Positions 24,301-36,300 of a stretch of DNA of 64,000 nt are shown here, in pieces (position 1 is the stretch's first letter; every line of letters starts with the position of its first letter). Origin of the DNA: Epiperipatus broadwayi (taxonomy: Eukaryota; Onychophora; Udeonychophora; Euonychophora; Peripatidae); contig JAQFVV010000042.1 of assembly GCA_028023455.1 (NCBI GenBank), positions 6,283,922-6,347,921 of the forward strand, read 5' to 3'. The notes under the pieces were generated by a model. The model was not told where the DNA came from, made no database searches, and saw only the letters and a program-made list of their open reading frames with translations. Made by a program: the position numbers and the translations under genes.

Positions 24301-27300
24301 AAATTAGTTAATAAATGTTAATTAAATAAATTCTTTCTTTGAAATTAAAGCTTTATTTGTCGATCAATTCTTTTGCCACTATTTAAGATAAACTATATTT
24401 TGTTATTGATTAAAAGTAGCTGAGCTAGTCATGGGTGTATCTTGGGCGTTGAATTAGTGGCCATTGTTCAAAGTGCGTTATTTATTCTCTGGATAAATAA
24501 CTGGCGCCCGTATATACAAAGCAAAAAAGTGCTTTGAACGTGGTGTTGAATTCAACAGTCAAGAAGAAGTTATGTCCTGGAAATGTAACGCTAGTTATAT
24601 ATTTTATAGCTCTCATTTGGACATAGTATGTTCTTCTCTGCCTAAGGAACCGGTTCGTTCACGTAATATTTATAATTAAATAAGATTATAAATGTATTAG
24701 AAACCAGCTAAACCATTTGCAGTGTAAGTAAGACTTCTGCGGATCGAACCCGGTACATAAATGGCTTCTCTCAACATTGGGGCTGGACCTAAGAAACAAT
24801 AGTAATTAAATACTTTGTTTCTTGTTTGAAAAAATTTTTTATACAAAAGTTAAATTACATACGTTAAAGTGGTTTGATTTTAAAAAAAAGAATTGACCGA
24901 AAACTTTTTTTCTTTAAATGAAAAGAGATGTGACATTTATGCTATTTAAAACAAATTATTCTTTTAAATTAAAGACAGATAGTTTGGGAGGAGTTAAAGC
25001 AGTAAGAATGGGTAGAGAAAGGACTAGGGGGTGGAGTTGGCCGTATGTTTTCGTTTTTAGTAAGAAATAAATAAACAGTAGTATTTAAATTTAGTTTAAC
25101 GTAAGCACTAATTAATAAGGAAAAAAAAAAAGAAATTGAAATTTTCGAAAATGGAGTCGAAAGAAAGCCCGACATATTTTAAAAATCCCCAGTTAGTGGA
25201 AAAAGAGAAAGAAGAGATATCTGAGACGCAGATGATGATGAATATGATGCAAGAATTCAGGGAAGAAATAAGGCAAAGTCAACAAGACAAAGCAGAATTG
25301 ATGGAAGACATGCGTCGTGAATTTAAGCAAAGTCAGCAAGAATTGTGTCAGAAATTTGAACAAAGTCAGCAAGAGTTCAAAGTGGAAATGATTAGAGAAA
25401 TGAAGGCAATGAGGGGTGAAATAATGGAAAAAGTAGAGACTAATCATATAGCCATAGATATTGTAGAGGTAGATTTAGCTAAAGAAAGTCAGGAAGTTGA
25501 GGTGATAAAAGACATAAAATTAGAATTAGAATCAGATAGCGTTGAAACAGATAAAGTAGAAACAAATGTAGATCAAGAAATAGAAGTGAGACATAAGTTC
25601 AAGGTAGAAAATAGCATAGAAAAGTTTTCACAAAAATTTAAGAAGATTAAGTTAAAGGTTCGTCTTAAGTGTAGAGTTAAAACAAAAAGAAAGTGGAGGA
25701 AAAAATATTCACGGTTAGGAAAAATACAGAAGTCTGTGAAGTTTAAAGGTTTTCTAATTTACAAAATTCAAAATGGAACAGAACGGGGAAGAGGTAAAGT
25801 AATAAATTTTAATTGAGGGATAGACGTGAGGATATGGAGTATAATTTATGTTAGTGAGTTAGTTGAAAGAAAGAAGGAATGCCTGACATGGTTTAAAAGT
25901 TAGTTAAGGGACGAATATTAAAGTAAACGGAAACAATAAGGACCGGAAATGGACAATGAGCACGAATATGATTATTGTAATGTAAATAAATCTGAGATAT
26001 TTAAATCTGAAACTTCTATTTAAAACTGAATATAATAAATTTAAAAATAAATGAATAATAATAAATGAAATGTTTGAAAGTGATAATAATAACGGAGGCT
26101 TCGTAAAATAAAAGATTTTTTTTTTGTCACACACATATTAATTAAAAAAGAAATGCTCGTACATAAACAGTTAAAAAAAATCAATAAAATGAAGTTAAAT
26201 AAATGGTTTAATTAAAGTAATCAAGTTAAATAAATAAATAAAATATCCGTAGTAAAATAATAAAGAATAAATCGTAATAAAATAAAATAGTTTTTGAATA
26301 TACGCAAGTTAATAAAAGGAAATAAATAAATGGTTTAAAGTAATCAAGTCCAATAAAATCTTTGTATAATAATGAAGAGCAGTAAAATAAAATAGTTTTC
26401 TAAATGTACGCACATTAAAAATAATGTTCGTAATGGTTTAAAAATAATATTGTCAGATTAGTGTAATATAAGTAAATATGTTAAAATAATATGCGTAAAG
26501 GTTATTGTAAGATTAATATAAATAAATGTTTAAAGTAATGTCGTCTGAATTTAAAGATAATATTGTAATGTTCATAAATAAAAATATAAAGTCAATCTAA
26601 GTTATATTAGGAATGTATAAAGGTTCGAAATTAAACGGAATGAGGGTAGTATTAAAATAAGTTTTAGACAATGATAAGTTAAAGCTGTCGACTGGATAAA
26701 ATTTAGCACCCGTAACGGACTTATCAGGGATCATTCCTTTTTTAAAATGCACACTGGGAAAAACCAGAGTAAGTCGTAAGTCACTTTTCCAGGGAAGAAT
26801 CCCCATATCTCGTACCTTGTTTACAAAGCGTAAGTCGAAATGGACAGTTGATCAATCCTGCCATTCGCAGCGACCTTTTCTTTGTCAAAGTCTGGTCAAG
26901 AGAACTGGCACTCGAAGCTTCGTTTTTCATAGTGTAAGTCGGTATAAGCTAGCGAATCTGCATCCGCCTCATTTCCAAAAGATCCCTGTGCCACAAATTT
27001 AGTTTGTCCTCGTGGTCACTATCCAGGACTAAGACCATTGTAAGCAATGTAGCCAGCATCGAAAGAAGTAAAGCATAATTGGAGATTGCCCTTAGCATGT
27101 AAAGTAAAAGATATTAAAAAGCAAACTTAGAAAAATAATAAATATTTAGAATTAAGAATTAAACTTGTCAGAGATAAAATGGTCAAAAATGATGCATTTT
27201 ACTCTCAAACGGAGGGCGGTGTAATGTACCAATATTGTGTTGGCACATAATAATTTTGTTTAGAAAATTATTAAAATAAAAATCTTTCGGAAAAGAAAAA

Positions 27301-30300
27301 TTAAAAGTTTAAGAGTTCTTGAAATAAAAGTTACAATTAATTAATTAAAAGGGGGGGGGAGGGGAGTTGCTCTAGAAACAACGTAAAGGTTTCATAAAAG
27401 AAGTTAAAGAGTTTTTTCTTATTATTATCAGTTAAAATATAACATAAAGTTTGAAAATATAAATCTCTTTTTATTTAAGTAAAGATAAAGAGTAATCTTA
27501 AAACAAGTGTTGAATTTAGACTAAAATATACATGCGCGTAAATGATAAATGCGTGTTAAAATCATATTGAAAAAAAAACACATGAAAATAAATCTTAAAA
27601 TGAAATAAAGGAAAAAATATATTTAAAAACACAGTGATGGCTACTAATTAAAGATATAAAAACAACACGTTTGCATGGCTACTAATTAAATGATCTTCAA
27701 AAACATGTTAAAGGATTATCAAAGGAATTTCGACAACAGGATTGAAAAACTTATCTCCAAAGGATTAGCTACTAATGAAAAGAACTTCGACAACACGCTT
27801 CATGTATAAATAGCCAATTTTTATCGGACAGTGAGTCGAGTTAATTGCATCAGAGCAGTCATGTTAAAATTGTGTTTAAGAGAATTATATCAGTCAGATT
27901 ATTATACATCCAGAATCAAGAATGCGGTGTTAAAACCTCGGAAAACATACGACTTTCTCCGGCCTGCAGTCCGATGAAAACATCCAATCTACCTGATGCC
28001 TGTGTAACCACCTGAAACTGCTCAACGTCTAATTGTCTTAAAGAAAGTGCCTCAGAATAATAAGTATCAAACCTTCACAAGGAAACTTCCAATCTAACCG
28101 GTTAGAGATATCTCTTTAGAAGCAGCAAACAGCAAGATGAGTCCACATTCAAAATCCTAAGTAAAACATTATCTTATATTCATTTATAAAGTAGCCATCG
28201 CATTCGTAAAGAGTCAAGTTTAAGAACTCTATAGCACCTATAGATGAACTAATAATATGCGTGTTTAAATGTTGTGTGTATTCATGTGCTGGTGTATTGA
28301 TTTCATTGTATTTAAATTCCAAATATTATTTAATGCTTTCTCATAATATATTATAGTGTGCGAAATATATGTGCGTGTTTTATGTTAGATTTATAAAATA
28401 TTTAAAATTAGTTAATAGATGTTAATTATAATAGATGTTAATTAAATAAATTCTTTCTTTGAAATTGAAGCTTTATTTGTCGATCAATTCTTTTGCCACT
28501 ATTTAAGATAAACAATATTTTATTATTGATTAAAAGTAGCTGAGCTAATCATGGGTGTATCTTGAGCGTTGAATTAGTGGCCATTGTTCAAAGTGCGTTA
28601 TTTATTTTCTGGATAAATAACTGGCGCCCGTGTATACAAACAAAAAAGTACTTTGAACATGGTGTTGAATTCAACAGTCGAGAAGAAGTTATGACTTGGA
28701 AATGTAATGCTAGTTATATATTTTATAGCTATCGTTTGGATATACATACTCTCCGAGTATGCTCTTCTCTGCCTAAGGAACCGGTTCGTTCACGTAATAT
28801 TTATAATTAAATAAGATTATAAATGTAATAGAAACCAGCTAAACCATTTGCAGTGTAAGTAAGATCTTCTGCGATCGAACCCGGTACAATATATATAAAT
28901 TAGATAAATGCATAGATTGAATAAAACACCAGAATATTTGTTTAATTAGTACTCTATTTTTGATATCATGTAGTAAAGAAATTATAATATAAATCAACAT
29001 AACATTTTTTCCGTCCAGAATCTTAAGAGGATGCAAGCAATAACTGATAGAAAATTGTTTTCAGTTTTATAAGTCTCGGTGAAAAAATATGCCTCGGATT
29101 AAAACGAAATTGTATTGCTGCTGCACCATTTACTGAAACTCAAGTGTCTTAAACTGCTGAATTGTTTAATGTGTCTAGATCAACAGTCTTAAGGATAATA
29201 ATTCAATTAACCACAATGGAAGAACAAAACCTGCTAGAAATCAAATAAAATCAGAAATCAATATTTGTTGAAAGAACTTTACAAACATAGTGAAAGATTA
29301 TAATCAACTGATGTAAATAGAATAGAATACTGATACTTTTATGAGCATATTAATAGGTTATTGTATGATAAAAGCTTGTCATTTGTTCAGGAAAATTATT
29401 GCTTATACTTTTATTGTCTGTTAAACAAGTGTTTGTCATAGAATTCTATCAGTGAATTATCTTTTCTTATCAATGAAACACATCAGCAGGTTTATTGTGA
29501 TTTGAGAAAACCATCACACTTGGGGACCAAATTTATAACAATAATGCAATTTTTCAGGATGTTAATATTTTAGTTCATATAAACTTTATAGTGAAATATT
29601 GTTTTCATTTAGAATTGATTTAAATATTATTGGTCAATCTGGAATGAGTGAATGATTAATATTTTTAATTAATATCTTCCAGATAAATTGAGGCTTCTCT
29701 TTACCAAGAATGATTCAATACTGATTTAGACACTATTCTTATTTTAAATGATTCTAGTATTTATAGAATATAGGCAGTTCTTGTTGTGTTCATATTATTT
29801 TGTATAATCTCTATATGTGTGTGTGTGTGTATTTTGCTGGCAATTTTAAATATATATTTGTAATATAATGCTTGATTTGATTTTACTAGGTGCATTGGCA
29901 ATGGAAGCTTTACATCGGCAAGTTTTACCATTTCTTTTACGACGAATGAAAGAAGATGTGCTACAAGATCTTCCACCAAAAATAATTCAAGATTATTATT
30001 GTGAACTAAGTTTACTGCAGGTCCTTTTAATTATTATTGAATGTTTTCTCTTTGCACTTTATTCATACTACTTTTATAATGTTGAGTGTCTCTTCAATTT
30101 AAATTCTAGCCTTCTGACTAGTATCTAAAATTATTTTCTTTTTTCTAATTTTCTTTCATCACTGCCCTTTGTAATTCTTTAGTTATAATTTCTTTGTTTT
30201 TCAATATTCTTATAATTCTCTATTTTTAATACTGTAGTATAATGATTATTATAATTTTTTAATTTCTTATTGTAAAATCTTATGTTTCTATTTATTAATA

Positions 30301-33300
30301 TTCCATTTTTAGTTTCGTACAAAAGCTTCTTCAAACAATATTCACATTTTTTGTTCTAATGCCATTAATTAGCTAAGTATCTTTTTTTAAAATAAAGTTC
30401 TTTATTAATTTCATTTCTGTCAAATTCATATAAACATCTCTTAGGTAATTATTCAGAATATTTTTATCTCTCACTTTTTTCTAAGAAGTTTTATCTCTCT
30501 CTTTTTATTAGCCTTTCTTATTACGTAGTTCTATATAATTGCTTATTAAGAAAAATTTTTTACATTCTTTTATATCTTTTTTGATCCATGATAGTAATTT
30601 TATTCTCCATCATTATTTTACAATTCTTATTTGATGATTTTTTAATAATTTTTCAGTTTTTTTTTAATAAAAAGTGCAAATATTCACTGTAATCATTAAT
30701 GTAATAAATTGTTGGCAGTTCAATACGTAATGCCTTAGTTATTTTAATAGAGTGACTATTTCATTATTTTAAAAAGGTTCTTCAAGTTATCAGAACTTAT
30801 TAATGTTTACTCTAAATATGAGATAATTGTATTAAGCAAATTATTATTTCATAATCATAGTGTCTTATTGATTAGATATTTTTATTTATCTTTAATCTAA
30901 GAACATATATACATTTTAGAGCCACATATTATCTGATTAATTAATCTATAATTTAAAAAATTATTATTCATTCTATTCTATTTTTATTTTTTAATACTGT
31001 ATTTAGTTTCTTACATTTATTACAGAATGAAATATTTGTTTTATTCTTTAAAACTGGTTTATTTGTTTTTTTCCCTTTCTCTCTCTTTCTCCTTTTTTTA
31101 CATTAAACTGTATTATCTTGTCATATGCTTTGCACTTTCATATATTTCAAAGATTTTTTAGAAAATTGTAAATTCAATCAATCAACAATATTAATAATTA
31201 TGAATAATTTAATATGTTGAATGTTGTAATTGTTTGGTACTTTCCATTACAGTTGGTGATATTGATATTTATGTTATATGTTTAAAAGCTGATACTAATG
31301 GATGAATATTTCTTTAAGAATAAAATTTTTATGTGTTTAAAATGCTAATAATAAAGTTAATTGTTTTATTGAAATTTAAATTTGAAATCTAAAAAGTTGC
31401 TTTATATATATATAAGTATGTATAATAAAGAAGGTTAAAAATTTTGTATTTAATTTTTACAATTTTTTTTTTTAATAATTTTTGTCTTATAAGAACTTGA
31501 TATGTATTTGTTTTAGATTCAACTTTATGAAAATTTTGCAAAATCTCAAGCAAAGAAATCAGTAGATGAAGGAATTGGATGTGACCAAGATGAAGAAACT
31601 GACAAAAATACTCAGCCTATTGTAACTCATGTCTTTCAGGTGCATTAATTGTTTTGTTTTTAAAATGATTCATATAGATTAAATAAATATATATATATTA
31701 TGGTAAATTGTAATAATTTAACTTGAAAAAATCTTTAATTATTTTCATAATCTTTTATTAATTTATTTAAACAAGCTTTTTGCTATATTATTTATTATAG
31801 CTCTTATAAAAATAGCATATAAGCTGTATTTGAACAATGTTTCATAGTTATTGTTTTTAGAGAATAATCAATCAGCTATTTTATTAACCAGTTAATTATT
31901 GGTACATGTTTAAAATTTTAATTAACCATTTATTTTTTTCCAGATGATTGTATTGATTATTGATCAAATAGTTTTTATATTCCACCAATCATTGTTTAAA
32001 CAAAGTGTGTGAAATTTTTAATAAAAGTATGCTTATTTGATCTTTAAACTTAATAAAATAATTGTTATTTTACAACAGGAAAAATATGTGTCATAAGAAA
32101 CAGAAATTTTTTTTTAAAACACAAAAGGTTTACTTTCAATAGATTATAATTTATATTCAATTTAAATTTATTTTATATTTTTTTGTGATATAACTTTTCA
32201 CAGTACATGTATTTAATTCTAAATTTTCAGAATATAATAACCTATTTTTTATATCTTGTTTTGAAACAATTTTTTTCCAATTTTAATTCCATTGTTTTAG
32301 AGAATTTTTGGTATGTGAATACTAATTTTTTTTTAATTAAAAAAAACGAAAAAAAAATAAGTGAAAATCAGGCAAAGATACATTTACTGCCAAATAATTT
32401 TCAACTATTTTAATAAAAAGCAAACATTACATTATCTCATCACAGCTGCAATATATTTGATTTGAACTTTTGGCAGAATCCAGTTCATCCCCTGCTACAA
32501 ATATAGTTTTCATACAGCATTTTGATATCTTCCAGAATGATAATATTCCAATTCATACTACTCAGATAATTGAATTTTGGTTTCAGGAATATGAGAATAT
32601 TGTTGCACATTCTTTCAATTATCTTTTTTTTACTATTGCTTCTTGATTGCCATATCAAATAATATTGGTTACATTTCTTTGAGAACTTAAAGCTTCCTTT
32701 GGTGAAGAACTTAACATTCCTCTAGATAATGTTTGTACATAATTGTTAATGTCAGTGATACTACTGTACTGTATTAATAAAAATATAAATATTCTCATAA
32801 TTTTGTTATAGTGATGTATAAATTGTAAATGTACATCATTTCAGACAATTTGTGCATTATCAAGTACAATACATTTTTCTTATGTTAGGTTCTATATGAG
32901 ATTAAACTTTGAGACTCGCTCATTACAAATTATATTTCTATTGCTACTTAAAAAATTAACTAAATTGGTATAAACGCCTGAAATTAATTTACTCCACATT
33001 GAGAGTCATCGGTTCAGGAATGGAAAGTTCCTGGATTGATTACCAGCTTAGAATAATAATAATAAAAAGATGTTTTTTCTATCAATTACCTTGTCCCGTT
33101 TAATTTTCATAATCTAAAAGTAGCTAAAGATTCTTGGATCAAATTCCAGTTGAGAAAAGTAAGAAGGAAAAAAAATGGTCACTTTGTTATGCTCATTATA
33201 TCATTTTGATCCTCATACTGTCTTACAAATATTATTTTTTATGTAGTCGGAAAATAATCAAATAGTTTATTGCTTGGGAGGTCTCATAATGTCCAAGCAT

Positions 33301-36300
33301 CATAAGTGATAGTTGGGCTTCAGTTCAGAAATCTTTAATACTTAAGTCCACCATTTTATCATTTGTCTTAAACTGCACAGAGTTATATAATTGTAATAAT
33401 TATTTACTACAGAAATAATGAATCATTGATTTGTAGATTTATTAAAGTTCTGTTATTTTGTTCTTTATATGGCCCGTTTTGTTTTGTGTTTATCTTTGCC
33501 CAACAAATTAATTTGAATGTGTGATTAAAAAAAAATTATCAGTTTATATTTTATAATGAAAATAAACACCCATTCACGGTTTTAATTTTAAAGACCAACA
33601 TCCAAGAAGATTATAGAAAATTTTTCTGATGAAAAAAGAAAAATGTCCTTGTTAGAAAAATGGAAATGCTGTTATAATAAAATCTTTCGTCTATAAGATT
33701 TCTGCATTTAATTATAAATTTGTATATAATATTACTAGAATGTATAATTCAATTGGATTCAGATTTATCTAACTGACCAATCATATTGCCTTCGATTCTA
33801 AATCTTTGTATGTTCTAAAACTTGTAAGCCATTGGCTTGAATTGCAGTGCATATGACTAAAAGGGTTCTTGTCTATTCCATGAGTATTATATTGAATAGC
33901 ATTGCCAGAACCACAAAATTGAGAAGATCTAGACTCTTGAAAAGTGATTACATCTGTTGACAGTTATATAATACCTCAAATAACAGGTGCATGTTTACGG
34001 ATGATCTTCTCTTCAATTAGGAAACTCAAAAATTAGCTCAATATGTTGATAATATATCAAATTCAAAAATTGAGATCTATAAATTAATTGTATACCAGAG
34101 GCAATGCTTCTGCCTGTGACCTAAATTTTAATCAAAGCTGAATAAAATTGAACAAAAAAAAAAAAGTCAGATTCCAATCAGATGAGGAATTTTTTTTAAG
34201 ATAAATGGCCCACTTAACTATCTACTATTGATTGATAAAAGAATATGTAGCTATTTTTAAATAATGAGTGCTTACGAGTAAAACAAGGATATTGTTCAAA
34301 TCTTCACTTCTGACATTTGAGAAGTCAGATGAGTAATGCTGTTTTTTTTATTGTTCATTTCTGAGAAGCTGTTAGAAGAGGTCTTTGCCTGCTGAAAGCT
34401 ATTTATAAGATATTATGAAAATAGGTTAAGTTTTTTATATGTGTACATATATAGTTATTACATATGTTATGCACTATGATATTATTATTATTATGTGTGT
34501 GTGTGTGTACTTATGTGTATAGATATATGCAGAAATATGACAGGCTCCAATTTTAAAATTGATCTGAGCCTAAGATTGCAATTTCTAATCCTAGCTATTA
34601 TGGGCTTTGTATTTAGTGATATGATTTTATCTATATAATAAAGAACAAATTTTTATAGTATATTCTTTCACAGAAAAATTTATTATTATTATTTTTTTTT
34701 TTAGGCATTACAATATTTGCGTAAAGTTTGTAATCATCCTATATTGGTTTTGACTCCAGAGCATCCCCAATATGATGTCATTATTACTCAATTAAAACAT
34801 CAAAATACTTCTCTTTTAGATATTCAACATTCTGCAAAACTTGTTGCTTTAAAGTAAGTAAATGTTGATTTATTTTTTAAAGAAAAGTTTTTTGTTATTG
34901 ATTATTTACAGATTTTTCTTACTGAAAATACAAGTATTATTCTTATATCTTCTTCTTTACTTTTTTTTTGCCTTTCTCTTCATATATTCATATATATTTA
35001 AAAAAATGTATTATCTCATCTTTTTTATATAATTCCTTCTTTATTTTGCTTAAGATTGCATTAAAGTCTATAAGAGAATATGATAAAAAAATACAAGTAC
35101 TATAGTTAGATTAAAAAAATAATATTTATTACATAATTTTGAAATTCATTATATTAATAGTAACTGAATACAGACTTGTGTTTCAAATAAAAGGAAGAAT
35201 TAAACATTGAGGTAAAATTGACCCTAGTTTTATCCTAATAAAATCCTCACAAGTATTAATTTCCTTATGAACAAAATGACAGAACTTCTTCAAAGAATAA
35301 TATAAACTGTTTTCGTCATGCTTTTTAAGGATTGATATAGCTGGGAAAGAAGAGTTTTCTGTTAAAAATATTGTTGTGAAATTAAAAACTGGCACACACA
35401 ATATCTAAATAATCTATTTGTAATATTTTTGTAGTTATTTATTTTTATTTTTTATTCTGTCTATTCAACAATATTTAATTTTATACTCAAAAGAATTATT
35501 TTTTTGAGGGTTATTCATATAAATTTTTTTTACTTACAAATAAGATTACAGTCATTTATAGTTGTTTAATGATTGCTATTTTATTTGCATTTTTGCTTTT
35601 TTTCAGCTTTGATCATAGAAAATAAAATATATTTTGTTTCCTAATAACATTCTTTTAATAAAAAACAAAATATACTTTGTTTTTGAGTAATATTCTTTTA
35701 TTGGACCAATCATTATAGAATTGCTTTCTTTAAAACTACCTTCTATTGTGCCATATTATATTTGATTTTAGATATTTATCATTTTCATTATTTCAGTAAA
35801 AAAATACAATTTTTCATTACTAAATATAATGTCTTTTTTTTCTTTCTGGTTGTAAAAAAAGAGGGGTGGGGACTTTAAATTTTCGTAGGCATTGACCTGA
35901 AAACATTTTAATAAAGACTGACATTTTACAATTCAAAATTCACTTTTTTTTTTTAAATATATTTTGTTCTTTTGCTTATAAATTTGTAGCAATTAAGTAT
36001 AATTTATTACACAGTGCATTATTATCTGGAAATAAATCAAATATAATTTCATATGTTGATTTACTTAATAAAAATTTGTACAAAAGAATTGAAATATATT
36101 TAATTTTATATTGTCTCACTATATGATTAACCTCAACATTATCTATATTTCTATAAGTTTGAAAAAAAAAAAAAATTGTATATTATGAATTTTTCTTTGA
36201 GAAAAATACTAAACGGAAATGGACATGGAAATATCCAAATGAAGATACAACAGAATTGGATAAATTTCTACTAACAGAAAATATACTTTTTTTTGTTATC

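Larger units (their letters stand above)
23101..28888 (+). mobile_element. Complete but non-autonomous LTR retrotransposon (5788 bp)
   Basis: Two long direct repeats, 23101-24757 and 27225-28888, both start TGTACC and end GGTACA (6-bp inverted ends). The flanks are ATATAT on both sides (23095-23100 and 28889-28894), compatible with a 4-6 bp target duplication in an (AT)n site. The 2467-bp interior holds one gag-like leader ORF and no protease, reverse transcriptase or integrase, so it needs proteins in trans (a LARD-type element). Orientation is taken from the ORF and the purine-rich tract before the 3' LTR. The LTRs are very similar, so the insertion is relatively young. Gypsy-like affinity is a guess from the target-site preference. 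Confidence 0.85.

Noticed and set aside
24500-24520. TGGCGCCCG in the LTR as a tRNA-Lys-like primer-binding site
   Set aside because: It lies about 250 bp inside both LTRs, not just after the 5' LTR, so it cannot be the primer site of this element.
28562-28810. 82-codon open frame in the 3' LTR
   Set aside because: It has no ATG at its start, is frameshifted in the otherwise near-identical 5' LTR, and shows no motif.
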